In this document: positions 33,201-48,200 of the stretch, one piece after another
Layout: every line of letters begins with the position of its first letter
Position numbering within the stretch: the stretch's first letter is position 1
Assembly: GCF_910592395.1 (NCBI RefSeq)
Contig: NC_088318.1
Location: 9,922,349-9,986,348, forward strand
Reading direction: 5' to 3'
Source: Lineus longissimus
Lineage: Eukaryota; Nemertea; Pilidiophora; Heteronemertea; Lineidae
DNA length: 64,000 nt
Made by a program: the position numbers and the translations under genes
The notes under the pieces: model-generated
What the model was told of the DNA's origin: nothing
What the model saw: the letters and a program-made list of their open reading frames with translations, nothing else
Databases searched by the model: none

Positions 33201-36200
33201 AATCAAAAACCCGGAGGATATATGATGCACCTTTGCTAGAAGTACCTACCATATTTTTTTCAAAATTTCCCGACTACTATTAAGGGAGATATTGCATATT
33301 TTCACTTTTAACGTTTGGCCCCCTGGTGGCCAAACCATGAAACGAATCGGACCGAAACTTGGTCTCCAAGGTGTCATTACATAAGGGTACATGTGTACCA
33401 AGTTTCAACTCAATAGCTCTAACAGTTACGAAACGTGCCCTGCTAACGGACGACGGACGACGACGGACGACGGACGCCACGGTATGGGATAAGCTCACCT
33501 CTGCTAAGAGGTGAGCTAAAAAGGTGTCTTGTGCTTGTGTTTAATTCAGTAAATCCACACCTCAAATTGCAATGAGCTGATTAACCCTTTAAGGACTGAT
33601 CTCGCCGCCCAGTGAGAAATTGTTTTCCTCCGTTAAGGCCTGATCTCACCACAAAGTGAAATAGCGGAAAATGAGAGGCCTTCAGTTTTAATTCAGGGAA
33701 TCCCCGTCTGTATTTTTACTGTCAGCTTGCTGTATGCATTCTTCAGTGTCAGAGGCCATCTGACCTAGAGGGTCATGTGTATGAAGTTTCAAGTTGTTAG
33801 CTTTAGCGGTTAAGAAACATGCCATTGTTACACTCAAATGGCCAATTAATACCATTTGACATCTGTGACCTTGAAAATTAGGTCAAATCAAAAGCCTGTA
33901 TTGAGTGAAATAAAGATCCGATGGGACTTTGACGGATTTTTGACGATAGCAGGTTATTATGAATCATATAGCCGAATGTCAGCCTTTTGCAAGTCACTAT
34001 TTACATGTAGGGGAAGTGCATCCTGAGGAAAGCAGGGGTTAATGTTAACTTCTCCGGCCCTGCACACAACCCCCCCCCCCCCCCCCCCCCCCGAGACATT
34101 CGCCTTCCTTTGGTGAAGTACAGACGTACATCACCTTTAAGTCAGCACCGAGACCAAACTATCAACCTTGGTTCTTGTACCATACTGGTTCTAGTACCAT
34201 ATATGAATGAAAACCGCACTCTGAACTCTTAGAATCAAGGTTCCAGTGCGCACCTCGAGGGAGACAGTGCTCTCTATAAATTTGTCAGCATGATCATTCG
34301 CCAAAGCAGTGATAACATTCAAGCATAGTGAAGGACCGCCTCACCACACTACTATCCCTACTATCCACTGCACCGGAGAATGAATGCGAGTTTGGACACA
34401 ATTTTTTAAAACTCCTAGACTCAAATGTAAGCGACGCTCTGATTGGACGCACTTACTTCTGCGCTGGCACTTCACCAAATGAGGGCGAATGTCTCAGGGG
34501 TTTGTGCAGGGCTGGAGAAGCGAACACTAACCCCTGAATTCCACAGGATGGGAGAAACGTGTCAAAAACCACCTGGCTCGGAAAGTAGGTCACGGCTGAA
34601 TAAAACCAGCAGACCATATCAACTAAGTGTGGATATGGTCTAAAAAGGATTTCCCTCTATTTTCAATAAGTCAGAAATCTATCAGTCCTTAAAGGGTTAA
34701 AGTCACCAATTGTTTGTCTTTTATTGCCAGATAATGGCAGGTCAGAGGTTGGGTGAGCAGATTATGGTGCGTTTAACCCCTTGAACCCCGAGGACTCTGA
34801 CGTGAACGTACTCCCCACCCCAGAGTCCTGGATGAAAATCACCAGAATGATAAAAATAAAATAATATTTAAAAAAATTTATCCCTTGATATGAATGATTC
34901 TGGTAAGAAATAATAGGTAATAACATGAATAACTAGCCCTAGTCGCTTGACAATGCTTGACACCTTACAGCTCCAGTGAGGTTGCTACTTTTGGTCTTGT
35001 CCTGCCCTACCATTTGTAGAGCCACCCCTAATGTTTTCGGCTAGATCTATTGTGAGCCATCCTGTCACTAAAGCCTGACCCATGACCACTACTAGCAACT
35101 AAATAAACAGGGAACGTGTCTGCTAATGTACTCTGTCATCGTAGCTAGCTAAGCGCTAATTACCCCTGTCAGATTTGCCTTCAAAGGGATTTTGACCCTA
35201 ATATCAGAGGTGAAAACACATTTTTTATCAGACTTCAAAAGTCAAGTTCCTCCTGAGCATTTTGCAGAAAATTACATCAAAATGGCATGTTAACAAATCT
35301 AAAAGGGGATTCCCCAAGCCAGTTCACAGTTCTGCGGGATATACATCACTTTAGTTGATTGCTATTTTACCACCCAGGGTTTACAAACACATGGCAATCA
35401 CATCAATGAACTAAGAGTAATGCACTACGTCATCACAAAATTTGACCATCACTAGAAAGACACATACAGGCCTTTCTCTGAAATGCACACTGAGTAGCAA
35501 AAATAAGAAGGCTATCGCAAAAATTGGAAAGCACATGGGTTTAAACCTTTTATACAGTGCCCCCTCCCCCTTCCCGACGAGAAGTAAATGAAAAAGAAAC
35601 TGAGATTAACCCATACCTTGTACAAATATGTTCCTGAATTCTTTATTCAAGAAAGTCTGCTAATATTTATGGTGAAAATGATAGTGGGTGATATTGGATC
35701 AGTGCAATAAAAACTCACTTTTTAATAAGAAAATAACATAAATACAAATATTAAATCACAACAAGACTGATACTGGCGATGTTCTGTAAACAAGCCAAAA
35801 TATTTCTGAAGAAGCCTTTGTACAATAGCGTTAGACAGGGTTATTTACCCGACCCGATCGGGAACCAAACACAGAAAGCAGAATTGCGTTAACCATCTGA
35901 ATGTAAATATTGGAGTTGGTTCACAAAATACTTTTAGGTGAATATCATATTCTCGGTCATTTTGGAAGAAATGAGAGGAACAATAATAATTCATATGTCT
36001 TCTTGACTCACACTTTCCCGTAGTCCTAGAAAGTAGTACGCCCTATCTGTTGGTAGCTTGGTAGCAGACCTATAGTTTTTCTGTGGAAGGATTCTAAAAA
36101 TACGGCATTTTTCTCTGTTAACATACAAGACTTCACTAACAAGATAATACAACTGATAGGAAGTTAGTACAAAGTCTAGGATTCAAAGTCTAGGAACTCA

Positions 36201-39200
36201 ATATTGACATTTGGATTGTGAAAGTCACTCGGCTATTAGTGCTCAGTTCTCTTCTTAGGTCGAGGAAATAACCACTTTGATAGTGGAAAGACAAGAACAT
36301 TCAAAGAAAACAATTAAATGCCTGTGAAAGTTAATGAGTAACAGTTACCTTCACTGGACGTTCTTGTGGAACAAAATTGGGTCTTTATAGCACAGGTTAA
36401 TGTCAGTAACATAAATATGCAGAAATGGTAGCGATAAAGGCTACAATATTCCAGGAATAATTAGACATCTTGTCTTGAAGCAAAATGAAGCAATAAGTTG
36501 CATCAGAAACATCAGATGCATCAGAAAGACCAAACATCTGAGATTCTGTTTTGCTCAATCACCCCATTCCAGGGTCAATGCTCGAAAGATAGGTTGCAAA
36601 TTAGCTGTCTTGAAAGCAGAGAAAGCCGAGATCATGCATTACAATAAACGAATGGATTTCTTTTTTGGAAAAATGTTGTCTATTGGGAGATGGTGGCACT
36701 GGCCAAGGGGTTTTAGTGCACATAGTCTTATGTAATTTTTATGTAAAAGTAATGCATACTTTTGTCATTTTGATCATGCAAAACAGCTATGTATTCTCCC
36801 AACATTACCAAATAAAACACACTTGCACGATATAATGTAAAATGAAATGGCCAGGCCCATTGTGCTGATCCCTCACAGTCATGTTATTGTTTTCGATTTC
36901 AGGCACCTGGTGGCCAAACCAGGAATCAAACCGGACTGAAATTTTGTTTGGAAGGTTTTATAACATAGGGCAACGGATGTACCAAATTCAAGTCAATAGC
37001 TCCAGCAGTCACGAAACATACCACCATTGGCTAATTTATACTATTTGACCTCTGTGACCTCGAAAAGAAGGTAAAATCAAAAACCCGTGTGATATGTCAC
37101 GTATCGTCATTACATGTACCTTTGATAAAAATGTGGTGATGATCGAGCCCGGCTTAGTTAGGGAGATATACCACTTTTGGTGATTTGGGTTTTAAACACC
37201 TAGTGGCAATATCAGGAATCGAACCAGACCGAAATTTGGTCTCCAAGGTGTCATTACATAAGGGGTACATATGCACTAAGTTTCCAGTTGATAGCTCCAG
37301 CAGTTACAAAACGTGCCTTTCTAACGGACGAGGACAACGATGGACGCTGCGCCATAAGATGTTCTATATGTCAAATAGTACAACTGCACAACTTCCACAA
37401 GCGTTTGTTAACCTTTTCACCGCCCCTGCCGCCCAAGTCTAAGGTCCCACCAATTTTCGTACTACTGGTACTAAAACGTTCATAACTTTGTTATTTTCCA
37501 GTCAAATCCAAAAAGAAAGGTATCCCTGAAAAGCTGAGAACGTTTTTCTATCTAATAAATCCATAAAACATATGAAGAAATGTTACTTAAGTTATTTCTG
37601 TTTGAACAAAATAACCTGAGCATGAAAATTCAACAAATTTCGTCAAACATCGTCACTGTCCCCAAATAGTGCATACACATCAGCATTCACAATACCAGGC
37701 TGATTTACGAGCATGAAGTTATTTGCCTGATATAAATCATCATTCTCCGCATCAGAATCAGAATTCATCTTTGTACCGGAAATAGCCGAGTATTGCTGAA
37801 TACGAAGTATTGGGGCCGCTCGAGAACGGCGGGAAATTCAAACGGTCGTCAGACCGGTCTACCGGGAAAGGGTGGTGAAAAGGTTAAACCACAATATTCA
37901 TGTTAAAAGTCACCAGGCAAGCAAACCCTCTTAGGCAAGCGCAACAAGCAAGCAATATGTTAACAGCATCATAAATGAGGGGGAAAATTTTTTTGGACGG
38001 CCTGCGGGACCAAGCACCCATATACCATTAGTGGGATTTGGGACATACTGTGGATCATGTCAGGACTCTAGATTCTAGAGTCTAAATTGCTTATCAGGAA
38101 TCAGGTTGGGACAGGTAATAATCTCCTTTACTTCCTCCCCCTTCCAAACTAAACAATGCGATGGGAAAGCAGAACAGAGAGAAGCAAAAGCATCCAAAAC
38201 CTGGTTGCAAACTTTAACAAATGCCTGAAAATGCTTAAAAATCTTACCCCAACAAAGGTCAGGGTAAGACCAAGAGCGAGACAGAACCATCCATTTATGA
38301 GTATGTACTTGGAGAGTTCATTATGGCATTCACCCCAAACCCCTTTCTCCAACGCTGTCAAAGTCCACAGCAATGCACATGTTTTTCTACCATCCTTCTG
38401 CAAGTGCAAGTGCAAGTACATGTACATACTAAATGAATAGCTCCGAAATAAGGTCCAAAGGACGATAGATTCACTTACATGGATTCATACTTGAACGTCA
38501 ATTATATTGACCTCTGATTACAAGGTGAATAGATAAAACAATGGTTTAAAACAATCAGCAGAAGAAAACAGATTAAAGCTTATCTAATCTAAAATACTTT
38601 CACTTTCAATTCAGCAATGCAAGTCACTGACGATGTCGCTGCGAAATGATGGGTAGATCATGAATATGTGTAATTTTTTTATTGCCCTGCGGTATATAAA
38701 TTATAATATAGGAAAGTAAAACCTAAAAAAAGTACAGTGTTTGTCACAGACAAATCGTGATGTTACTCCTTAGTTGTTCTTTTATATGTTGTATCGCAGT
38801 GAAAAGCCAAAAACAACATGGCTCCATCATATATCTCGGACATCCTGCCATCGTATGTCCCAGGGCGATCCCTGAGATCGGATAACCAAGAGTTGTTGGT
38901 GACTCCCAGGTATCGCCTTGAGACATTTGGTGGCAGAAGCTTTACAGTTTATGCCAGCAAATTATGGAACTCGCTGGACACTAACACCCGCAACAGCTCC
39001 ACCGTCAGCGAGTTCAAAAGAAGATTAAAAACCAAACTATTTGAACAGTGTTTTTGTTACGCGCAGCTGAGCAATTTTTCTAATTGGATTTTGCGCTATA
39101 TAAATGCTATTTGTATGTATGTATAGTGAATGTCTTCTTCGACCAACGCTCAGTGACACCACGCAAACTTCTTTTTTTCTTTTTTGCCACAGGACTTTAC

Positions 39201-42200
39201 AACACATAAATTTTATCTATGTCGGAGGCAATGGTGAAATTCTGTTTTAGTTTCGCCTTAACAGCAATTTTGTGTCACAGTTTTTAAAATTCCCCACTTC
39301 CAAAATGATGGCACCATTCCTACAAGCTTGCCAGATAAAAATCCAAGTGTCACCAAACTGATAAAGTTTCTTCCATCAGTATTTGCAGCTATTAAAAGAA
39401 GAAACAACTGCTTGTCGGAGGACATCTCGCCCAATGCATGTTTCAAATGAAATGTACAATTCATGAAAGGCACTCAACGTATGAAAGAACAAGGAACACT
39501 GCCACTATTACTAAGCCACTATAACTAAGAGTATTACTATCTAAACAGCACACAGCTTTCAAGGTCTACCGTTAGCTCGCCTTGACACATTATTAAGAAT
39601 GATCTATGTATTCTTGCTTGATGTTACCAAGAATTCATAGGCCCAAATTCATAAAGGTATTTTAAGTGTTGCATACACATATAAATTTGATAACAGTGCG
39701 ATCATCTCCTGTCTTGAGTTAAGATGCCAATTCACAAGAAGAGTTTATCTAAGTTACTAACGTGTGGACCACACAAGTCTCAGGAACAAAAGAAACTCTA
39801 AATACAAGAGAGGGGTATGTTTAAGTCACCGTGTAAGCCTACCAACGATAGGATCTGTGTAGAATATAGTCATCATTGACGCGATATAATCAGTTTGGGC
39901 TTGAGCACAGGAGGATGGAGCTGTAGAAGAGGAACAGTTGAACCACCTCGTGAGCAAAAGAGTTTTTGGGATAAGAATAGATCGTCTCACAAAGAACAGC
40001 GATCGGAAATTTGTCTGCAGATACAGGATATCGATGGATACATCCTCCTGCCGGCTGACCTTTAAGTAGCACCTTGGCTGGTTACTCATAAGGTAGTACC
40101 CGTTTCTTTTTCCGTGGACGGAGAGAAATTATGGCCTCACCCCTCGCTCAGCATCATTGTTAGTTGCGTTGTTATGCTGGACCACCCATTCAAATGTTGG
40201 ATGTTGGGGACATGTGTAGAGTTTCCCAGCCAACTGTTTGCAACATTGTTAAGCATTTAAGAGCGGTGGTCGCCACACCGCGACAAGAGACCAATGCCCG
40301 CCCCTTTAAACAGCCCCAGCATCTCTCAGACATTGTTAATTTAGTTCCATCGGGTATTCATAGACGGCGCTCATGTATGTCAACAGATTACAGGCTTTTT
40401 TGGCAAATTTCCAAGTGTTTAGGGGGTAAACATGCCAAATCTTTTACCCCAATTTGGAGGCTACTAATTAGCCCCTAATTAGTGTTAATTGGATCATAAT
40501 TTGATGCTAAAAACGATGAAAACCCAGATGGATACTTCGTGTACATTGTACATTGGGCAAACACATGTAAAAGCTTGTGTATTGTGGTCAGTGGCTTACT
40601 TTCATTTTCATACTCCCTCTGGCCATGGTGGTGGCAGAAAGGGTCGAGTGACAGAAAGGGGCATCGGCGGCAGAATCTTATCAGAATTTTTTTCTCTCAT
40701 TGTGGGCATGTGAATCGCAGCTTAGACGGCCATTAATCTGTCCGTGGACAACAGTGTTTTGAGACAGCGTTTTGATCCTCCGTTAAGCAGATGAACTAAA
40801 TACCCGTTAAAATACCTTTATGAACCAGGTCATAGTCTTTACGAGTTCTTGCTATTACGTGTGTACTTTATGTGTGTTACGACAACTTAAAGATTGGTTA
40901 CATTAAAATAAACATCATTACCAATACCATAAAACATACATTCTTATTCCATTTTTTTATCTGTGAAATCCAATGGGTTATTCTTCTAGCATACACAGCA
41001 TGGATTTGAAAATGGATGGATTTGATCACGCAACATCACAATTACAAGAATAGTACGGTTCAACTCTGTAACATCAGCTATCTCTACAGGAACTTTCTAC
41101 TTACCAGCACTTATCGCCTCTGCCACAGGTTTTGGTAATGACAACATGTAGATAGCATAGATAGACACAGCAAATATGGATGCAGGGACGGGTGGAAACA
41201 CCAATCGAAATCTCTCGAAAGGACACTGAAGTGAGAGAAAAAATAACTTGCTTCATACTGTAAAATCAGTCAGGATCCCTCACCCGAAACTTCCAGTGTT
41301 TTCTCTGTATCTCTCACTGAGACATCTAACTCTTCAATGCTTCTCAACCCAGGTTATGGGTAATGCATAACTATAGGCGGGGTGCTATACCCTAATATAA
41401 CTCCTAGCTGAAACACAGACATTCATCGGTTTAACTAACCTTGTGATGCTGTCCATGCATAATGAAATGCATCCTAATCAGGAACGGCGACCAGGAGGGT
41501 GGGTTGTTGTGGAATATCCATCGATGGATTGTGTACTCAAACAACGTCCAGAAGAGTGGTCCACTTAGGAAGATGATGGGGAGAGACGAGAGGCCAAGCT
41601 TCATGCCTACAAAAATTTGTAAAGTCACATTTCAACTGCACTCTGGTGAAGGCATTATGATTTTTTTGTTGGTGCTTATGTTTTAACGCATTGGAGCAGA
41701 GGAGCTTCCGGCCATATCACCCTGATCTTTCTGTATCAGCTAACACGGCCTGATTTCTCAGGCGTGATATGGATTTTAACCCTTAGGAGTTCAAGCATGC
41801 TACCCCTTGGCCTTGGAGTGCAAAGATGTTTTTGGCTTTTTTGTCATTTTGGTACCTAGTCTTTCACAGCCTGTAGCTCAAAAATCACTGATCTGATAAT
41901 TTGCGAGTTCGCAGAAAAGTTTGTTCAGTACATCAAGGCTTTCTTATGAGTGCAGTCATGGCAGTTGGAAACGTATATCATCATCCATTTTTGGGTAAAA
42001 ACACAATTTTTTTTGAGAAATCAACAATTTTGGCAGAATTATTGGAAAAATTAATAAAATACTAGTATTGGGCAATTTGCCTAACAGCAAATTGCAGACC
42101 ATATCCCTGGTGAAAGTATTTTGTCATGTTGAGAAATTAGGTTTGCACCAGGATATAACCAGATAAATCAGAGGCAAATAACCCTGAATAACCAGCTGAA

Positions 42201-45200
42201 TTAGGTTGTGACAGTAGGTGCATCATAAATACTAGAATTAGCGATGGTTCTGGGACTGCAACAACTCATCATATGGATGGTCAGAATCCAGCAGACAACA
42301 AGCAAATGTAATCTGAATCTCAACATCTTTCGTATCTTTTGATGAGTTTTCTGGTCGAGTGAGGGGAACCAGTTGGCCATCGGATATGGCTGGTGGGGAT
42401 GAAAGCTCCCAATGTTGGGACGACCAATAAATGAGAGTTGAACATTGAATTCCTTTGAAGTGTAGGTTGTGACGAGTCAGGCCAGTTTGTGCATGATTAC
42501 AACATAGGGGTAACTAGTTGCAACAATCCTTTTTTAGTGTAGATTGTGAGGGAATAGTCTTGATCTTTCAATTAATTCCTTCGGTATGGTGCGACAAACC
42601 AGTCCAGTAGATATATAAATGGTCATAGCATACGGCATCGAGACAACCAGTATGCAAGGTTACAGCCAGGCCCAAGGGGTATGACCGATCAGCACTAAGA
42701 GTAAAAACGTAACATGCAATAATATCTTTTTAAACTAACTGCCACAGTAGGTTTATTTATTCAGTCTTTTTGAAGTAAAAGTATTACAGTGAAAAAGAAC
42801 GAAATACGGCTGGAATATTATACTGGTTTGTCTTCGGACGGCAAATTCAGCACTGCACCGATGTCAAGGTTAAGACGGTTATACGACTTTGCCTCATCAG
42901 CTCCTCGTGGTCAAGGCTCCTATATCCGTGACTGATGCGGTCGCAGAACAGAACAGATGCTGATCATCCCCGTCAGGCTGTAAAACAGAGCGAGGAAATA
43001 TTTTAACTTCACCAGAAGTTTTATCATTCATTATTCAGACCAACAGACACTGACTACCTGCTAATAGTCTATGAATTTCATTGTCATAATTCAGAACAAA
43101 CACTTATCACCTTTGCTGACAATATTTTCAGAAGGTGTGTATACATTCGTGTGTCCATTTACACTGCACGTGTATACGTGCTTTACTGTACATTTCTACA
43201 GGAGTGAGCAGGATGTACAGAAAAACGATCTCCAAAACTGTTGCTTTCAGCACTCGCGACACGTTAAGCGAGGTTTCAGCAATTATTTTCAGTGAAGGTA
43301 TATCTCATGTGTAGAGTCTGGGTGATTTTGAGACATTCTTAGGTGTTTAAGGCGCACAGTTTGATGAAACTTGCCCGAATTCGTAATTTTTTTTATGAAT
43401 GTATATCCGCCGTTGCGGGGATCTGGAAACTTTTGGATGACAAGTTTGCCTCAAAAGATGGACGTGCTCCCTATAATCACCCAAACTAACAGCGAATATA
43501 TATTCTTAAGATCCTTTTCTTGACCTCTGATGAGTTAATTTTGTCTGATGCAGTGTTTCAACACATATTTGAGGGCGATTACAATCACGAAAAATTCACA
43601 CTCACCCAGTCTAGAATGCGTAGACGAAATGTCTGTTGGCTCTTCCATGTAGCGGGTATCCTCCCACCTGTTCAGGTCGGGGACAGATCAACGTTGAGCA
43701 ACTTGCCTAATCGGTAAAAACGCGGGAGGCAGTGCTATTACCGGAACGGTTCAGAACCGGCAATTTTCATCAAAAATCACCCGAAAACTAAAAAAGTAAG
43801 CAACGGCTGCAAAAATAAAGTACACGTTGTTCGTTAGCAGGTTATGAAACGTAACCTAACCACATTTCAGGTCGTTCCGTGCGGCAGTTTCGGAGATACG
43901 TGTCGAAAACCACATCCCTCGGGTCCTGGCGATCGGCTCAGTAAAAACAATAGACCATATCCACGGAGTTGTGGATATGGTCTAATAAGCAAAAAGATAT
44001 AGTGTTTTTCACTTATTCTATTGTACTAGCAACACAGGAACAATGCAGAACATAATGATTTTGGTCAAATTTGAAGTGCCATGTTTCTGAAACTTCTCAA
44101 AGTCAAAATCTGTGATATCTGAGTGAACTTCAACTCGAAATCACGCCAAGGTTCACTTAAAGTGAAACAACCCTAACAAAAATTGGTAGCAATCAATTGT
44201 TCGCAGCGATAGCTATCCGATAGAAAATGAACTAAAAAGGGAATCAATGGTTTTTCAACGCAAAATCTGCTGGCGACCTGTGGTCAACAGTGAACAAAAA
44301 GGGGGTGGGTCATTTCCTGGTCACCCCGAGGTCGACAATGACCTCCAAAGAGTTAACGACCCAAATCTGTTTCAGGCCTGATTTTGATTTTTTATCACCC
44401 AGTGATTTTTTGTTTTGAATGAGCTCGGAACCCAAATTGGAAATATTTTTAGACTATTTATGATACAGTACAGTACTGTGGATGAATTTAAATGAACGAC
44501 ACTCCTTCCATGTCTAATGTGGGCAACCTTGATGACACCAAGTAAGATTATCCACATCTTCAGCTCCACATCGACCAATGTGAAAAGCCTGAAGATATTC
44601 AGTAAGCTTATGCACATCGACCAATGTGAAAAGCCTGAAGATATTCAGTAAGCTTATGCACATCGACCAATGTGAAAAGCCTGAAGATATTTAGTTAGCA
44701 TGGGTGGTTCAACATTTTCACAAGTCAACAAAGCCATTTGTGAAGGACTCCCATGATTTGATGGACTATCTTTCATTTCACACTACCCATGCACTATATA
44801 CACAGTGTGCAGCTTATGTACGCCCTGGTCATCCTAATCTATTTTAGACTTCAGCCCCAGTGACGCATTTACGACAAATCCCAAAATGAGGCCATACCAC
44901 AGAATTGGGGGACCAAATATGATCAGCCAACAAGCGTCTGGCTGTTATGTTGAAGATCTATTCAAATTTGTCAAAAATAGGCCAAGGGAGTCCACAAGAC
45001 ACCATTAATCGAGTGCAATGACTTTGTAAATGTCAACACATTTGTCCACGATGAGGTGAAAAGACAAGAACGTTTTCTACAGGCGCAAAAACCTTGGAAA
45101 ATAGCCAAGTCTACATCGCACAGACAATTCCGAGGGAGCGGAACTGTATATCTATGAACAAGGCATAGCCAAAATGCAAAAGATACGAAGCAAATCTGGC

Positions 45201-48200
45201 AAATTACTCACTTAAGTTTTTCTTGTAGTTACTTCTTTGTAATTTGTAAACATGGGACCGTGTGTATCATGAATGTGAATCATCCTGTACAATTTGAAGT
45301 CGGTATTGTCAACACAAAGTTGTTTTTGTATTTTTGTAGCTCAACAATAAATATGTTGATAAAAAATGGAAATTATAGTTTCTCTTTTGGCTAAATTCAG
45401 TAAATACTGGATGTCGGACCTCTGACAAGGACTGCCCTACAAGTGGAGAAGGATGAAATGGATCAACACTTTTCATCCGCACAAAAAGTGTGCCCTTTGT
45501 AGACTTGTTAAACCACCCCTTATCCACATAGGCCATTGTGAGAGGCCTGAAGATATTTTAAGCTTATTGACATTGACCAATGCATGCAATGTGAGAAGCC
45601 TGAAGATATCAATTAAGCTTATTCACAATCGAAGAATGAGAGGCCTGAAGATATTCAGTAAACTTATCCACATCGACTAATGCGATAAGCCTTGATATTC
45701 ATAAAGTAAAGCTTATTCACATTGTCCTATGTCAGAAGCTACCTAAGTTATTCTTACTTCAGGTTAATTCAGATTGTACTATGCTAGAAGCTTTCAGTAA
45801 AGTAAACTCATTAGAATCAATTCACATAAACCCAAGCAGCATAAAAGTAATTGAAAAAATGTTCTCACCCAAAAAGTCGACTTGTCCAGCAGTAAGGAAA
45901 CTGCAGTATGACATGTATATGAAAATTATGGCAATGGGTATCCAGAGGCTTGGAATCAGCTGCCATGGAGCCATACTGAAGAACTCACAGAAGTCGGAAT
46001 AAAACAGACGGAGGGGTTTATCCACAGGGTTGTGCACCCAATCTTTATATTGTTCTCCTAACGTTCCTACTTGCCAGTATATTGGTTTCTTCCAGTCGAT
46101 GAGCTCCTCCTGTTGAAGGAGACATAAAAGTAATTTCGAAATGAATTGAAACAGGATTTCTGAAATCTTGGTGAAAGAAGTCAATACCAAGGGTTTCCAT
46201 TTTACATAAACTTGAAGAAGTTGTTCTGATCAGTCTGTAGTGACAAACCCTCCCCTAAAAATACGTGGATTTTTTGTCCACTGCATAATCCATTTATTTA
46301 GGAACTCCACTGCTGGATTTGGCTCAGGGGGCATTTGTTATCGTAGTTGCAGTAAACTGTACAGTGCACATATTAGAAATGCTGAACAAGACATACAATA
46401 CAAGTACCTCTTTGTATCCCTGCATAGATGTCAAATCTTCCTCCTCATCACTGTCAGTGTCGTGATGAGCGACACCATTACCATTACTAACCACTCCGTT
46501 TGGTCCCTTTCCATTCCCCACTGTAGTTGCATTTTGGTTCTGAAAGGAAAATTATCAAGTAACATTGCATTATACAGTCAGTGTTATTTAGAGAGAAATA
46601 TTGGTGTGTGTACTTCCCATCTTTGTACTTTTCAATTTGTTTTCATTAACTTTCTCACTCTCAGTCTCAGGTTATCACCATTGTGGGTAAATGTATTGTA
46701 TCAGATTGGAAAAAGAAACTAAATTGTATTCATATTAAAATTGAATAAAATTGACTTTCTTCATCCGATCAGATGCACGGACTGATGACTGGCATCTCGT
46801 ATTATTAGAGGGAACACGTCCTCCAATCTTGTTGCAAATATTTGTTGACAGATTGTAGCATGTTCTTTTGCCCGAATTTACGTAAGAATGGAGCTGTCTC
46901 TATTTGTGATGATAAATGGTAAAGGAAGCGACGGGATATCTGAAGAAGAGGGTAGTTCTTCAATTCGGAATGAAATTGACTTTGAAAAATCGCCTGCATT
47001 TGAGTCTCACCACTAGTCTGAATGTACGTCAAATCCATATCTAAGCCCTATTCAATAACCTTGCACGAGATTGTATCGCCAATTCTACATTGTACCGAAA
47101 TTTACGTCATGATGTTAATTCCCATTAAAAAGTGGCGATACGATGCAGGTTCTTCTCACAACGTAGCGATACAGTATTGCGCTGATAATATCACCCCGTT
47201 GAAAATTGCAATCAAGAATCAGAAACATTTATTTACTTCCTCGACATCTGCCTGTTATCAGCTATAACTTGCAATTGTGTAATCATTTATCAAAGTACAG
47301 AAGAACCTCTCTCTTAAGGACACTCTCGGGACTGTCCCTAGTAATAGAGAGGTGTCCTGATTAGAGAGGTCAAATTGAATGGAAACAACCGATTTGGGAC
47401 CAAAACTAGTGTCCTTAATAGAGAGGTGTCTGCTTAGGGAGGTTCCACTGTACCTGCAACTGGGAGGTCAAGACGCCACTAATTGAACATTATCTGACTC
47501 TGCCGAGTAAATACGCTGAGGTTATTTCGACACCGCCCGGCGATGTATTCGATACGCCATTCACGCGCCAGACGCATGGCCCGTCTGGAAAATCCTGAAC
47601 AAACCCCGCCACCACGCAGTCAATTTGTATGCATAATCATTAGCGTAACGTAACATCGTTTCCTGGAAGTGCGAAGTTGCTCTGCTTTGTCATGCCGTCT
47701 CCCATATTTGGCACTGAGATTGAAATTCGTAGTAGTGTGGCCTTATTTGGAAGGCTGTCTGAGACGAACCAATCATTTCGAAGCCAGCAAAACTTGGTTC
47801 TGCTCTTCGATTATTGTATAAATGCATAATTTATGTGCTGTCGCTCTTCAGTGATGGAGGTGTGGTAGTTCAGGCTCTAGGAAAATTCGCCGCCAAGGAA
47901 AATTCATCCCTACAATATTTATCCCGAGTTAATTCTTCCCCGGAAAATTTGTCCCCGGAAAACTGGACCCACCGCAAAAAATATGATTTCCAGGTAAAAT
48001 TACGTCGGGGCCTAGAGCCAGGGGAATAAGCACTTGCGCTGGCAGTGGCTTTAGGTGTTATGGTTAAGACTCTTTCAAGTCTTGTCGAATGGATTGTAGC
48101 AATATCTACTACTTTCGACTTTTCTCATTCAGTGGAAGGAGTTACCCTACTAGCTAGTTACCTACCCCACTATTTTCATAGTGGGTGGTAGAGGTAGGCA

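Noticed and set aside
40489-40736. Two overlapping open frames after the Harbinger fragment
   Set aside because: No motif; likely decayed element sequence.
46805-47038. Minus-strand 77-codon frame with coding-like composition in FA2H intron 1
   Set aside because: FA2H exons 1 and 2 join in phase without it, and it matches no family I recognise; possibly a transposon fragment.
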